A stretch of DNA of 64,000 nucleotides. Source: Phoronis australis (Eukaryota > Phoronida > Phoronidae). The DNA lies in NCBI GenBank assembly GCA_002633005.1, contig NMRA01000259.1, positions 357,840-421,839 on the forward strand, in the 5' to 3' direction. The notes beneath the pieces are model-generated. The model did not search any database. It was not told the origin of the DNA and was given only the letters and a program-made list of their open reading frames with translations. The first letter of the stretch is position 1, and each line of letters begins with the position of its first letter. The position numbers and the translations under genes are program-made. This document shows positions 22,816 through 35,319 of this stretch, in pieces.

Positions 22816-24993
22816 TTACCTGAGCTGCTCTAGTTTATCGTCTTTATTTTCAACCTGGGATGAGACTCGTTTGGGCCGAAGGGGGTATCCATTATACATA
22901 TACGATGCAAAATTTCGCTTTACATTGTCCTCCATCTAAGGAAGAAAATCGGGGAGGTAAAAATTATGAACAAGTTAACACTACATCATAGCCGTGTTTC
23001 AACATTTTAACAGATATTGCAATGTAAACCAACTAACGTTAGGTACAAAGCCATTTAATGTCCTATATTAGCTTTGTCTTTGTCAGAAGAAAGAAAAAAA
23101 CATTTTGAAATAAGGGGAGTTTTAATATTTTCCGCGACTGTGCAGTGTTCGGGGTGGACTTTGCAAGCGTCACAAACTTGATTCACGCGATTTGACCCCA
23201 ACTCGTGTTGGCTGTTAAGAAATTTCAAGGCTCTAAATCTGATATCAATTTATTCGTTTCTCAAATGATATTTTTTATTTACTTGGAAAGAACTGACAGT
23301 TCGCTGTTGCTTGGGGCATGCGCGGCGAATAAAATGCCTCACCGCCGCTGACAAGCCAACTTGTCGAGTCTCCTCTCGAGTAGTACTTGCGCGCATCCAA
23401 GAGGGGCTTGGGGGTCTCGAACAAAACTCAGAAAAAAAATTTGAAAACGAGACAAAAGTCCGCTAAAAAGGCACGAACTACCAAAATTCGACGTATGCAA
23501 AATTCACAGCTCTGAACGTTCCCCGTGAATCTTCGTAAAAGGTCCACATTCTCAAAAATTCGAGCCCCCTTAGGCTCTGTGCACGCATGTAGTAACGAAC
23601 TCCCCTTTCTTTCCAAACCAGAATTCTCCTCTAAGTTGAATCGAGGTTAGCCTCAAGCAATAACCAATTCTCAGTTGTTTCCAACCATCGTAATTATCTC
23701 TAATTTGACAAAGGAACAATTTAAACTAACATTCGTAACGGTAGGTGATCTAAGTCAACAAGTTATTTTTTAACGGAAGTCGCGTTATCGTATCAAAGCT
23801 ATGAAAGGTAGCACTGTGGAGTGTTGTTTAATATAGGTTCTCATTGGTTAAAGTAATGAAACCGACATCATAACATTCAGTCATTCCCATTGGTTGAAGT
23901 CTGGGAATTTCCTTTCAGTTTACTGTTGCGTAGTATAGCGACTACCTTTGACTTGAACAACTGCAATCCATTAAAACGGGCAGTCATCGTAGTAAACAAA
24001 ATCAAAGGAACCCAGATCCAGTGGCTTAAGTCCAAACAAGTACAGTGCATGAAGGCGTGGGCCAGTGGTGGCGATGTAATCGGTGAACTTCCGACCAAGC
24101 ATGCACATTCATACCCACACACGGAATTCCGTGTGTCGTTCATCATGTTTCTACAGGGCCACTTTTTATTATAGGTGGCGCTGTGTCAGAGGGTAATTTA
24201 AGTGGTAGCAGATTGAATTAAGTTGATATATAAATTCAGTACAAGCTCCAAAACTTGCCTGTCTATTCATGATGCGCTTGTATTCTTCATGGGTCCACTC
24301 TGTGGCGCTCAGTATTGGTAAGCGGCTGTAATCCGAGGTGGTGACAGACCGACGTTCCGTTGAAGTTGTCTCTTTAAGCGCAGCCGTTACCTTGAAGAAC
24401 AAAAGAGGATGAGTATGTAACAATCTTCATCAATTTTTCACCGTAGATTCACCAACAATGTTTTGGAAATGAACATGATTTAAAAGCTTTGGCGATAAAT
24501 TTCACATAGGAGAATGGGCTACTTTTATAGACTTTTGTATTTTGTCGTTAGTAAAACTTTGCAGAGGACATGGCTCGATGGGATTTATTTACTTTAGAAT
24601 CGAATCCAGGTCGTTTATTTTTTAAAAAACACTGAGGCGCCGATTTGGTCGTGCGAAGAATAGAACCACGATTACTATTCGTTTTAGCATAACTGCGATG
24701 TATTAATGTGGTTCGTTTGTTATTTTATCTGTTAAAGTCAGAAAAGGCTGTTTTACCGCTTCCGAAGACTCTAGTGGTATTGGCGGGATTCGCGGCGCAG
24801 ATCTTAACACCTTGCAACTTGAGTACTCATCCTTATAGCTGGATTTGAAACTCCGTGGGTCTTGTCCAAATACAAAATTGGACTTCCTGGAATACTTTGA
24901 GAGTTTGTGCCGTTGTGCGTCCACTATCTGAGGAAGCAACGGCATTGTGGGTCGCGTTACGTACCAACTGACGTCACGGTGTTGTTGCATCAT
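22816..24993 (-). CDS. Three-exon gene, about 162 aa, uncharacterised
   Basis: Exons on the minus strand: 24757-24993, 24259-24390 and 22816-22935, all joining in phase 0. The first ATG at 24993 has A at -3 and an in-frame TGA upstream. Intron 1 is GT-AG; intron 2 starts with GC in a strong context (CAG/GCAAGT), a recognised rare donor class. Residues 1-79 include SKYSRKSNFVFGQDPRSFKS and SYKDEYSS; residues 80-123 include SDYSRLPILSATEWTHEEY; residues 124-162 are charged (PLRPKRVSSQ, DDKLEQLR). I do not recognise the family. The short aromatic/basic motifs (FGxDPxxFKSSY, DYSRLP) are of the sort seen in sperm and ciliary microtubule-lining proteins, which is only a suggestion. The 3' end is ambiguous: the stop TAA overlaps a good donor (CTCAG/GTAAGT), and splicing to an acceptor at 22715 would instead end the protein with STSNVSAS. 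Confidence 0.65.
23390..23625 (+). repeat. MITE-like repeat, GCGCGCACCCAGC family
   Basis: Shares with 34995-35250 (same orientation) and 61612-61815 (opposite) the words GAGACAAAAGTCC, CTAAAAAGGC, GGTCCACAT and AAATTCGAGCCCCC. It lies inside intron 2 of the minus-strand gene 22816-24993. Confidence 0.75.
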
Positions 24994-24999
24994 TTTTGT

Positions 25000-25735
25000 T
25001 ATGCGTCAGTCACTTCAAAAGGTCTGCGTTCCTCGGATGCTCAGTGATGACGTATCTATTATGACGCAATTTGGACCCGCAAATAGGAATAGGAATGAAT
25101 AGGCACTTAGTATTGTCAAAAAATTGCATATCTTGTATGCCAGTATTTTCCCATTTCAGGTAACCATGGTAGCATTTTAGTTCTTGTTCCCGAGCAGTTG
25201 AGAAGGATGATTGACGGGTCCATAGCTTGGTAATAATGTCAAGGTGCTGTACAAAATATGGTGGTATTAGCGTAGGTCCTAGCGTTACTGAACGTACGCC
25301 TTCTGTTAACTTAGCTCTCTCCAGTGTTATCACACATAACGCCACAGGCCCCACGTGACTCGGACTAGTCACCCATGGTTCATTGCGTCATAAATAAATA
25401 GTTCTCAGTAAAGAAGCGGTGTATTTGCAAAATATATGAACATGTCAATTAAAAAGTTGTCATGAATGCTTTTAGTAATTTTGTTTTGGTTGGATGAACA
25501 ACAGAAAATCATCCCGTCCATATCAGCAGAAGGATGATAAAAAAAAGACTGACCTAATACCTGAATTACCGTATTGTCGCGCCATTAGACACATGGACGT
25601 CCGAGTAGAACTGCGCTTAAATGCGAAACTTAGGCATACGCGCCAATATGCAAATCTCTTGGGTAAAAAGGCATTATTTCTGATATAGGCACATGGGCTG
25701 AAAGGCGCGGCAGTACGGTAATACGGTAATACAAA
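25000..25735. other. Region upstream of the three-exon gene; no further exon resolved
   Basis: Probably 5' region of the minus-strand gene. The open frame 25010-25372 on the minus strand starts at GTG rather than ATG and has no known motif. Confidence 0.3.
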
Positions 25736-25739
25736 ACTA

Positions 25740-27600
25740 TTTACTGGCCTAATAGGTCATGTCAATCCAGAGCGATCTCCCACTAAACAAATAGAGTAGC
25801 CAAATAAATAGAACTAAAACTAGTTTTATTCTACTCTTAACAGGCACTGCCACTAATCATTCATTAATTAAAGACCCATTGTACCTAATTATTCATTAGT
25901 ACCCATTAACACTTTGAAGTGTAGAAATACCTATAATGTCATATTTATTTTGATCTTTGAACACTTAAAACCATCTAAATTATGTATGCCACAATTCTTC
26001 ACTTATTCGCACAAAAATGATTGCCAACAATTGTTAATATTTTTTCTATGAATTGTCTAGGGTTGGGATCCCACGTGAAAAGAAATTTGTTTTCAATTAT
26101 ATCAAACAGTTAAAAAATACAGTGAGGCGTTACATACTCACATTGAAAACTTGTATTATATTCTTGTTCTTATACACCTGTGGCAACTGCAACAGGACAT
26201 GCCACTCCAGAATCGACGCTGCAACCTAACCAACGTTAGACGCAGAGCGCATAACCATACTCTCTCGAGACAGACGGTTGCCAACAAGTATTCACACACC
26301 GCGCATTCTTGAGAGTTGTTTGCATTCGTTTGTTCCGGTTTGTGTACTTGCTATGGAATTTACTGTCATTAAAACTTGTCAAAACTCAGCCGTTTTTCAA
26401 TCGAGGTGGTTAAGAGCCGTATCATTAGAAAGCCCTTGGTCAGATTTTGATCATTTCACCAGAAGCCGTTGTTGTTTTACATAGTTGACTGGGAAATTGC
26501 GGGAAATTCCGCAAAACGTGGAAATTCTCTGTACAAACTCTTTCAGCTAGTCTGTGGGTCGCAAACTCTAATAATAGAATGCACGTGAGGGAGTTGGCAT
26601 TCCAGGGCTAAAGATTTATGTTGGTATATAATCCGGGGTATAGAACGGTCATTAAATTATTTCTTTTGCAGGTTTTTTGCGCTTTAATACATCTGTTACG
26701 AGACGATAAGTACGCTGCTTGAGTTAAAACAGTTGTTATAGATACTGGTAGTGAATATGCAGTTTTTCCTTTCAATAAAGACCGTTAACTCAAGCATGGC
26801 ATCAGTCAACAGAAATCGAAGCTATCGCAATGTGGTTTACTGTGACCTTCGCCCAGTGAGATACATTAACTACATAGCTCATTGCCTTCACCCCTGTTCC
26901 GACCCACGCCTTACTGGGAAGAGATGCAAGCTGAGTATGGGAACGCACACATGCCTGCCAGTACATTTTTTAACGTCTTTGCAACGTTTTCCCGTTTCTG
27001 TGGTGCTACGATGTAGCTCGGTTAAAATGATACGTATTTTATGTAGGCTTACTTATTACGCAGTTTTGCCGAAGCTGACAATAAATGTCTCAAAACCTTA
27101 GTTTTTATTTTTATTAGTAATCTCTTTTGTTGAACTATCAGGTTTGCGTCATATAACTGAAAAAAATGAAAAATATCTTCGTGGTTCGTCATCCACTGGC
27201 TACCGCAGACTTACGAGATTTATGAGGTTATAGGCTGTAATTATGTAAAGCATTTTGCCATTTGAATTTGACTCTTTTCCGTCAGTGCTATGGTTTTCTA
27301 TGTTTTTTTACAAACATTATTGTGGTTATAGCAAAAACTGTTGACATGAGCTATCCAAAACATTAGACAGCTCCCCTGTGATAAAGCCTGTAGCATTGAC
27401 CGACTTACTTTTGATGGGTTGAAGTGTACCAGCTGAGAACATTTAACAGATAATATGATGAAATTTTCAAGTCTGGTAATTACTTCCTCAGGTGTGATGC
27501 GATGTAAGGCCCCTTGTTTACAATCAAGTAGGACCTCGGAAAAATTCCAAACTTTGCTAGCTGACTGAACATCACATCATTCTATAGATATTTCAAAATG
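25740..27600 (+). mobile_element. LINE relic, internally deleted copy
   Basis: About 25740-26120 matches 43793-44165. It ends in the first codons of an ORF2-like endonuclease (NCLGLGSHVKR, where the fuller copy reads NCRGLGSHVKR). About 26620-26800 matches 44540-44730, and 26790-27600 matches about 47610-48700, so this copy lacks some 2.9 kb that the other retains. It is collinear and same-strand. It is either an internally deleted copy of one LINE family or part of an old segmental duplication. Confidence 0.65.
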
Positions 27601-27609
27601 GTTGTCTTT

Positions 27610-30600
27610 TCATGTTCGTAACCCATTAGTACACCCCACCGCACAGCAGTGGAAATTTGCCGGCATTTTGATAGGTGTTAAAACGCTGTTACACCAGTAG
27701 GTTAAAACCTCTCCTCCGTGTCGCATGGCATCTGTAGGTTGCGCTGAACGCCAGTCCACCAAAGACCTGATCGCCGTCTGGCGGGATAGTGAACTTCAAC
27801 ATGGCATGGCTATTTCGAAAGTTACGTACTTAACACGAAAGATTCGTGAACGTACTTTTCACTGTTAGGGTACCTAGTAAATGAGAACAATAATGTTGAC
27901 CAAAATGAATGAAAACAGATCGTCATTCACCCACCAGTTAGTCGTTTCTAGTTTAAAAGCTGTTACGGCCGATTTAAACAAACTAGAATTATCTCCCGTG
28001 AATCTAGAGCAGCCTACTACGTCACACCCCTATACGTGTAAGCCTAACCACAAGAGCTACTGTTACTTTTAATTGGCACAAACTCCCCTGTTTTTCGTCG
28101 CGTCATCCGCGTGGGCTTGAGAAAAGTATCTGAAGCACACTTGTTCACCATGCTGTTCTGAATGTCACTAATCGCACAGCGCAGCGTCACACACAAGCAA
28201 TATAAAGCCTCCATTGTGATCTTGATGTTGGCTTGTGACTAAGTGATTAATTTCTCGCGCATTTTTGAAATTTGCCACTTATAATGTACGTCGAGATAAT
28301 TAATGATCCCAATCCACCATACAATTTTTTAGATATCAAACTTCAAGATATATTGACATAAAATTGACATCTACCAATACGCATGTACTTCTTTAAAGTT
28401 AGGAGATTTTTCGCCGTTTTTGTCAAGGAGTGATGGTGTTAAAGAGCAAAACATCTCTAACTATACTTTTTAAATGTTTATCACGAAAAATATTTTATCC
28501 TATACGCGTTGAATCTGTCGAGTGCAATACGGCCATGTAATAATGTTTCCCGTATTCACCTCCCGCACTACTTCAACAGTGACCTCTGACATGGAAAGTT
28601 CAAAAGGTAGGTCAATGTCGGCTCGACGTCTTTAGCCGGTTCGATCATCAAACATTTCGAATTTAGTTTAAAGTAATACAGTTGCAGCAGTATAAACAAC
28701 ACTCGACATACAATCAGGCTCTAAACGTAACATCTGCTAAAAAAATGTTAATTATGTGACACTTCTGTCTCAGTTTTCAATTGCTAAGTCGTCTGCAACT
28801 CAGGTGCCGATTCCTTGGTAACTGCAACTTCAAATACTGTTGCTTTTTAACTATTTTCAGGAGATGTTACAAGTTCAATACACAGTTACCATTGTTTTCA
28901 TCTTTGTTATCTCTCTTTCGTAATAAATCTTTACATTTAAATCTGTTTCTTTTACTAGAGAAAACTACCTACCGCGCAAGTACATACATATAGGATGTGA
29001 TCCGCCGCGTGAACAGTTTGATTTAAAAAATTTATTTAAAAAATATGCTGAAAAAATGAAAGAAACTTAGGAATTCGAAGTGTATGGGATAAATACTCGA
29101 CATTATTCCGCGTATCGACATCGAGCTTAGGCCTCGGTCAATAGGCGGAAAAATGTCTCGTGGGATATTATTTCATGTATACCACTCTCGTAACGTTTCG
29201 TATATGTACAATAATTCGAATTAATCCCATATGTCGTCTGAAAGGTTCAACAGCCAGATGCAATACAGTACAAGATATCGACACCTCCATATGTCTGCAT
29301 CGTCCATGTGCAGAAAATCCACCAAACAGTCCCATGTAGATTTCGATAAGAGCATTGATCTACAACTAGTGCTGCATTTCCATTTCTAAAAGCTGTGACG
29401 TCAGTGTCCGACTCATTTGGTGAATCCTTAGATTCTGGTCATCATACAACTTATTAAATTGCTAGAATAAAGAGATCCAAAATGGACCCACTGTGATGAC
29501 GACAAAATCTTAAACTGCTCTTTTGAAGAAGCACAAAAAACCAAGCGTATAATATGCTTAATTTTCATCCAATCGAACCTCTACAACCGCTTATCAAAGA
29601 AGTAAAGAATAGCCAACATCTACACAGAACCCTAGACAGGGCAAGTATACACAGTATGCTTACATCTGCCGAGCTTAGAATCTCAGTTCCTCTAGTATTT
29701 CGTTTTCGGCATCGCTGTTAAGAACTGCCGGAAGCGCTCATCAGTAAGAAGATTATGCTTGACCCCGGTGTTGACCCCCTAGTGGATCACCATTTCACCA
29801 ATTATTTTCTTACTCTCCAAACAGACAAATAGCATAAACACCATATTGCAGTATGAGATGGTAACAAATGTATGTTTGTAAGTCGTTCCAACTCATGCGC
29901 ACAAAATTAGTGCACTATAACTGAGATGAGCTATTGGGTGAGTTCAAGTTCGAGTTCAGCTCAGAGGTCATGGAAATTCCAAGTCTCAAATTTTGATCGT
30001 TGGCATGACGTCAACAGCATTGTTCAACAAGCGCAACATGACAAGTGATGGAATGACGGCATTGTGTGACGTGTGATGGAATGACAGCATTGTTATTTCG
30101 GTCTAAGTTAAGACCAAAATAGCTTTATGAAACGGGGCCCAGGTGAATTTGTTGTTCAGTGCTTTTTCTTCACTGAAGTTAACTATTGCAACGGGTTCCT
30201 GGTTTCTATATGATACTCTTAAATGCGCATCTAATGTTTTGTGGATGCGATTCCCCACCTTACTTTCCAAGCAGTCCTATCCCGAATCCGGTTTCTCTTT
30301 CTCTTAAAAATGATCCTCCAGTAGATGGTGCTTAACTAAAATGCGAGAATTAGAGAATGCGCACCAAAGATATTTCAAGTATTATGGACACACAGGTGTG
30401 CGTTGTCTATTTCTTCATTCGACATGTAATTGCCTTATGATATGCTATTTTGAACACTGGAATATAGTTTGTTCAGTTTGCATAATTTAGTGCTAATTGC
30501 CACTGCTTTGTTTATTATGCGCATGTTTGGCGCCAGTGCCTTTGCTTTATTTACAATTGAATGAACACATACAGATTCAGTTAGGCACGTGCTGCAGTGA

Positions 30601-31380
30601 CTTCTAATGAATGGTTTACCATGGTAGGTTTGTCTAACTTGTTTTGATATAGCATCTAGATTTTCAGTTACATGGCCTGCTCCTTGCGATCAATTTACAT
30701 TTGGACGTTCCCCTTATAACAGTGCTTTAAGTTCAGGTAGTCTTCCACATTCACTAACTTTGCAGTGGTGGTTCTACGAGGGGTTCATGGTTTTACACCC
30801 TCCCTCCCCCTGCTCTTTGAGACAAGATCAAAAAAATATAAATTAAAAAAACGTCGCCAGCAAAACGAAAGCGGCACCGCCAGCGTGGGTAAAGCCCAAG
30901 TTTTTGTGACTCGTCGGAAAGTCGCGCAGAGTTCAGTTTTGAGCGCGCTTCCGTCGATACTTACGAAGTAGCCAAGCACTTTAAATGGATCCACTGCGGA
31001 AAAAGCAAAGAACTGCAGTTGCTTTTTAGGTAACTGGCGTCTTTTCTCTAAGGTGTGTTTTGACTAGGGAAAATACTGTGGTACCGCAACCCTGATGTTC
31101 ACGTGAATCGACGTGCAACGTTTTTACCTCATCTGTCATGCCTCGACATGCTGTCAAATTCTACACGTTTCTAACATAAATCTGAATGTTGTATAATAAA
31201 ATTGTCGTGCGCATTAAACATACAGTGTACATGTAATGTGTATATTTAAAAAATGATCAACTCGTTTTTCGGAGAATTGTGTGGTCCTTTGTAAGGGTCG
31301 TTGTGGCGGATGCTGTGGTTTAGTCGCGAGGCCGTTTCAAGATACAGCCTAGCAAGTTAGGTCTATACAAGGAATGAAGG
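27610..31380. other. Intergenic, no gene seen; minor repeat fragments
   Basis: No exon is supported. A fragment at about 30095-30145 ends in AAACGGGGCCC, preceded by the small hairpin GGTCTAAGTTAAGACC, as in a MITE end. A basic frame at 30765-30971 has no recognised motif. Confidence 0.4.
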
Positions 31381-31399
31381 GGGTGGGGTCAGTCGTATT

Positions 31400-32420
31400 A
31401 ACAAGGTGACCGCATTCGCGATCAGTGTACAGTACCAGAAATTGCGGGTAGGCTGTACTTTCTCAATCTTGCGGGACCTAAGGAGCCATGGGTCTGACCT
31501 CAGCACTGACCGCCTTCCTATCCGCAATAAGCATCACTGTCGTCTTCTATACCGGGAATTTGCGCTGAAAGGCCCATCCAGTGAAACGTCCATGCCTATG
31601 GGCGTTTATTTGGTGTTACAATATTGGGTTTCACGTGTTCAGGCATTGGGACGCTTATTCCGAAAATTACAAGACATGCAAACTGGTCCTGGGATGCATC
31701 ATCTTTGACAACAGCGCAAGGTTTGAAGTAGACCGTGATGAACGGATCAAATATAGTTGCGCTTGTTACCCTTTTGAATGGACTTGACAACCTGAAGGGA
31801 CTTAGTGCCAAGCTGCAAAAAAACAGATGCTGACATTGTAGAGGCTGATAAGCTCATTGACACAGCAGCTGAAGAAGTGCAACATCGAAGATGCCTGGGT
31901 TGAATGGTTCAAAGACGCGCAAGCCATAGCTGAGAATATTGGATCCGATATCCGGATTCCTCGGCAGTCCAGACACCAGAAGCATAGGGCAAACTCACCT
32001 GCAGAAACACCCAGGTCATTTTGTACATAATGTCGGTTTTCTGACTTACTTTTTTCTTTGCTGCTTGTGTAGAATGAAAACGAAAATGAAATCATTTTCG
32101 GACATCATGCCAAATTTACCCACGCACAAAGTTTGATTCTAGTTTGTATTTCCACCAGGCTCTTTATCTGCTTAATAACCAAAATCAATGTCAAATTAAA
32201 TTTGCTGTCAATACGCGTTTGTTCCAGGGAGTACTGCAGAAGAACAGTGTGAATAGACTACCCTTCCTAGACAACCTCCCGCAGCAGTTGACCACCAAAT
32301 TTTCGAAAGATAACAGGCAGGTGGAAGCTGTCATTTCTTGTGACATTAGCGGAATGAGGGATGCAGACTTAAGCTCACCGCAGAGTCGCGTGCATTTCTG
32401 AGACATAGACTTGCCATTAC
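31400..32420 (+). pseudogene. Decayed hAT-type transposase (DUF4371/THAP12-like)
   Basis: Several frames joined by frameshifts read like the transposase-derived DUF4371 family: NIVALVTLLNGLDNLKGLSA followed by KLQK (about 31740-31825), DADIVEADKLIDTAAEE (about 31828-31880), NIEDAWVEWFKDAQAIAENI then PRQSRHQKHRAN (about 31883-31998), and LPFLDNLPQQLTTKFS (about 32260-32308). The order is that of the family. At least two frameshifts and an interruption near 32000-32230 mean it cannot encode a working enzyme. No terminal inverted repeats were found. Confidence 0.65.
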
Positions 32421-32449
32421 CAGATTACGCGGTTGGGGTACTTTAAAAA

Positions 32450-32636
32450 AACATTGTTCTCATCTTAATTTTCATCAAATTTGTTGAAATTAAAATTTTA
32501 GTTGGTATTTAACGGGTATTTTTATGGTTTGTGCTGTATATTTGGCTCAGTTGAGGGCCCTCTTGGAAACCAGTGCTATCACTGAAGAGGCCACCCTCAT
32601 TTTAAATATCACAATAATAAATAAATAAATAAATAG
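32450..32636 (+). mobile_element. LINE-type 3' tail ending in (AAAT)n
   Basis: The segment GAGGGCCCTCTTGGAAACCA and CTGAAGAGGCCACCCT followed by a tandem AATAAATAAATAAATA end (32614-32634) is the usual form of the 3' end of a non-LTR retrotransposon. The body is missing, so only a 5'-truncated tail remains. Confidence 0.55.
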
Positions 32637-32639
32637 TTG

Positions 32640-34630
32640 GCATTAGTATGGTGGTTTTCAATTATTGGTGACACTAACACCAGTACAGAATTGTGAGCCG
32701 TGAGTGGTACTATATAATGAGACGAACAACCGAAATTCTTATGGATTTAGTCCGGCAAATATTGTAAACCTTACGATTTTGCCAGGGTTATTTCTCTAGA
32801 GATGATAACGGATATCTTCTCTGGAGAAAATACGGAAATAGTTCCGACGTATTTCACGGTGTGATAACACTGTTATATCGCCTATGTATGTTAATGTTTG
32901 ATATACAAAATTTACCAAGAAAGATACGGCAGAGGTAAGAATGGTTTTGTTTGTGAAAAGCATTGCCGTGCATGTTAGTCACTTTTTATGAATGTATTCA
33001 TGAAAACATGCTTCAGTTCTGTTTATTAAAGTAAAATGTTGACCAACTGAAACATAAATATCAGACAAAATTTGTAGTTGGTGTCATCAGTAGAAACACA
33101 ATTCAATACAACTAAACAACTAACATCCACAGTCCCATAAAAAATACAATGCAAACAAATTTAAATTTCAGAAAATTCTGACATGCAAACTCGATAAAAA
33201 TACATCATCCTATGCTTTTTGGTGCGCGATAAAGATTTTTCAAAGAAATCTTCCAAAAGTATTCAATAAATTGTCTAACTAATCTCGCTTGCTGAACATC
33301 CAGATTCACTGCCTTCCATAAAATCACTTCGGAAACTGATTTACTGTGTGTAACTGCTATAAGATCACTCCTACACATTCTTAGGTAATTTGATTATCGT
33401 ATTAAATTGTATAACATCACATCTTAATCTTAATTTATTAACATCGATTTCTAGGAAGTTTAAAATCAAGTAAAACCAAATCCAAAAACTCAAGCTGCAA
33501 AGCAAGTGTTAGTTCAGTGGTTGTAAGCAGACGTTGCGTAACACCTCACAGAACTAAATGTTCTGGGATTCTGACAAGCTGTGCGCGCGCGTGCGTAACG
33601 CGGTAGATCAGCGAAAAGCATCACTACTAAAACCTGTGTCACAAGAACATTTATGTTTTTACATAAAGGGTTTGTAGTAATAACTGCATCAAACGCTCGA
33701 TTTTGATAGAAAGTTTCGTGAAGCACATGTACTGTCTCTCATTTCTATGAGCATCGATAAAACTAGCGTTAAGGTCGGAAAACGCTGTCTAAATAAGAGA
33801 AAATAAATATTGGATAGCCCACAGTTAAATCCCAGTACTGCTCTTATTCTTCTCCAACGTTTAGGCGAACCTTTAGAGCCATATTATCAATAGTTTTCCA
33901 AACAGGGTCATAGAATATAAGGTTCGTTTGTAATGGTAAAAAAAATGAAATTTCTGGTGAACTAGAGTTCTTTAGTAATGTTGATTTTGATCCCGACATG
34001 AGGTTTTCACTCTTTTTTCAGGGAAGAGCGTTTCCGGATGATGTCAAGAGAACTGATTGGTGGAATTCAATGAGACCTAACACAGGGGTTTGTGACGGCA
34101 ATTTATTGTCGATAAACGCTGCCGAAGAATATGAGCACGTTACTTGCAGACGGAGTGAGGGAGAGAGACAATAGTATATGGCGTGCATAATGTATGAATA
34201 CAACTCGTAAAAAGTCTATTCTTGTGACCATGCCTAAAACCCTTCACACCATTGTAATAAATGCTTCAATTTGGTTACTAACAATTTTGGCGTGATATTT
34301 TAAGTATTTCTTCTTCAACTTGTGTACTTGTAATCAAGAAATAAACGCAAAAATTAAACATTTTGTATTACGTCGTCAGTGGCACCCCGGTGTCCGCCAT
34401 TGTGTGCTCAACACCAGTCGTGAGCTGGAGTGGTCTTGAAAAGAGTTGAATGTTGCTAGTGACTGTGACTAGTATTTTGAAAAGGTGAGTGTAGGATACA
34501 GTAATAGCAATTTCAGTTTTGTATTTCCAAAGGACACTTAAGATCGCCCAGAAATGACACAGGTTCGTGCATCGGACACGGGCATGGCAGTACACGGCCG
34601 AGCAAGCGACCAGTTCAGGGGCCATGCTGT
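32640..34630. other. Intergenic, no gene seen
   Basis: AT-rich sequence without supported exons. A short alternating GCGCGCGCG stretch lies near 33583. Confidence 0.4.
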
Positions 34631-34640
34631 GCTCAGCCCT

Positions 34641-34721
34641 TTCAGACATGGGCGGCGCAGCACTGAAATAAGTGGGGACTATAACCTCCTAGCCCCCTAT
34701 GGAGCTCCGCCCATGTCTGAA
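34641..34721. repeat. 81-bp hairpin with 15-bp perfect inverted ends
   Basis: TTCAGACATGGGCGG (34641-34655) is exactly inverted at 34707-34721. The loop is 51 bases. It may be a tiny MITE or an RNA hairpin; there is no second copy in the window to decide. Confidence 0.6.
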
Positions 34722-34994
34722 GAATCGTGGTTCGACCCGTCGCAGGAACGGTGATTTAATGAAGGTATAAATGCATTTGATGTACAAAAAGCGTGTATTG
34801 TGTTGCACCATTGCTGGGAACGTGAATGTCAAGCGCGTATCGTGTAAATACCTCAACATCAAGTTGTGACTGAGATAATGGATGTGACTTCATCACTCTA
34901 TTCTTGTTCATTGTGGGAATGCATGCTATCCGCATATACGTCAATACCCAATAGTATAAAATGGAATGTAAATGTCAGGCAAAGAGTTTGATAT

Positions 34995-35250
34995 CACGGC
35001 CCATGCACGCACCCAGGGGGGCTTGGGAGGCTCCAAAGATCCCCCTCCCCTCCATTTGGCGAAGTTGGAAAAAGGTTCGCCTCAGAGAAACAAAAAGTCC
35101 GAGAAAACGAGACAAAAGTCCACTAAAAAGGCGCAGACGCACAGTGCGGTACCCCTTTCGTTTTTTAGTCCTTCCGCGTTTTTGTCAGCAAAGGGTCCAC
35201 ATCGCCAGAAATTCGAGCCCCCCATATTGAAGGCTGGGTGCGCGCATGCG
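34995..35250 (+). repeat. MITE-like repeat, GCGCGCACCCAGC family
   Basis: Begins near GCACGCACCCAGGGGG and ends ATTGAAGGCTGGGTGCGCGC, so the ends are roughly inverted. The interior words are shared with 23390-23625 and 61612-61815. Confidence 0.8.
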
Positions 35251-35319
35251 GCCGCAGCCGGAACAGACGAACAGTACAAAGCTTTCATAACTTTGGGACA
35301 GAAAAGACAGAAATGAATA

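Noticed and set aside
25010-25372. 120-codon minus-strand frame next to the three-exon gene
   Set aside because: Starts at GTG, no motif, and no splice connection to the 24993 exon.
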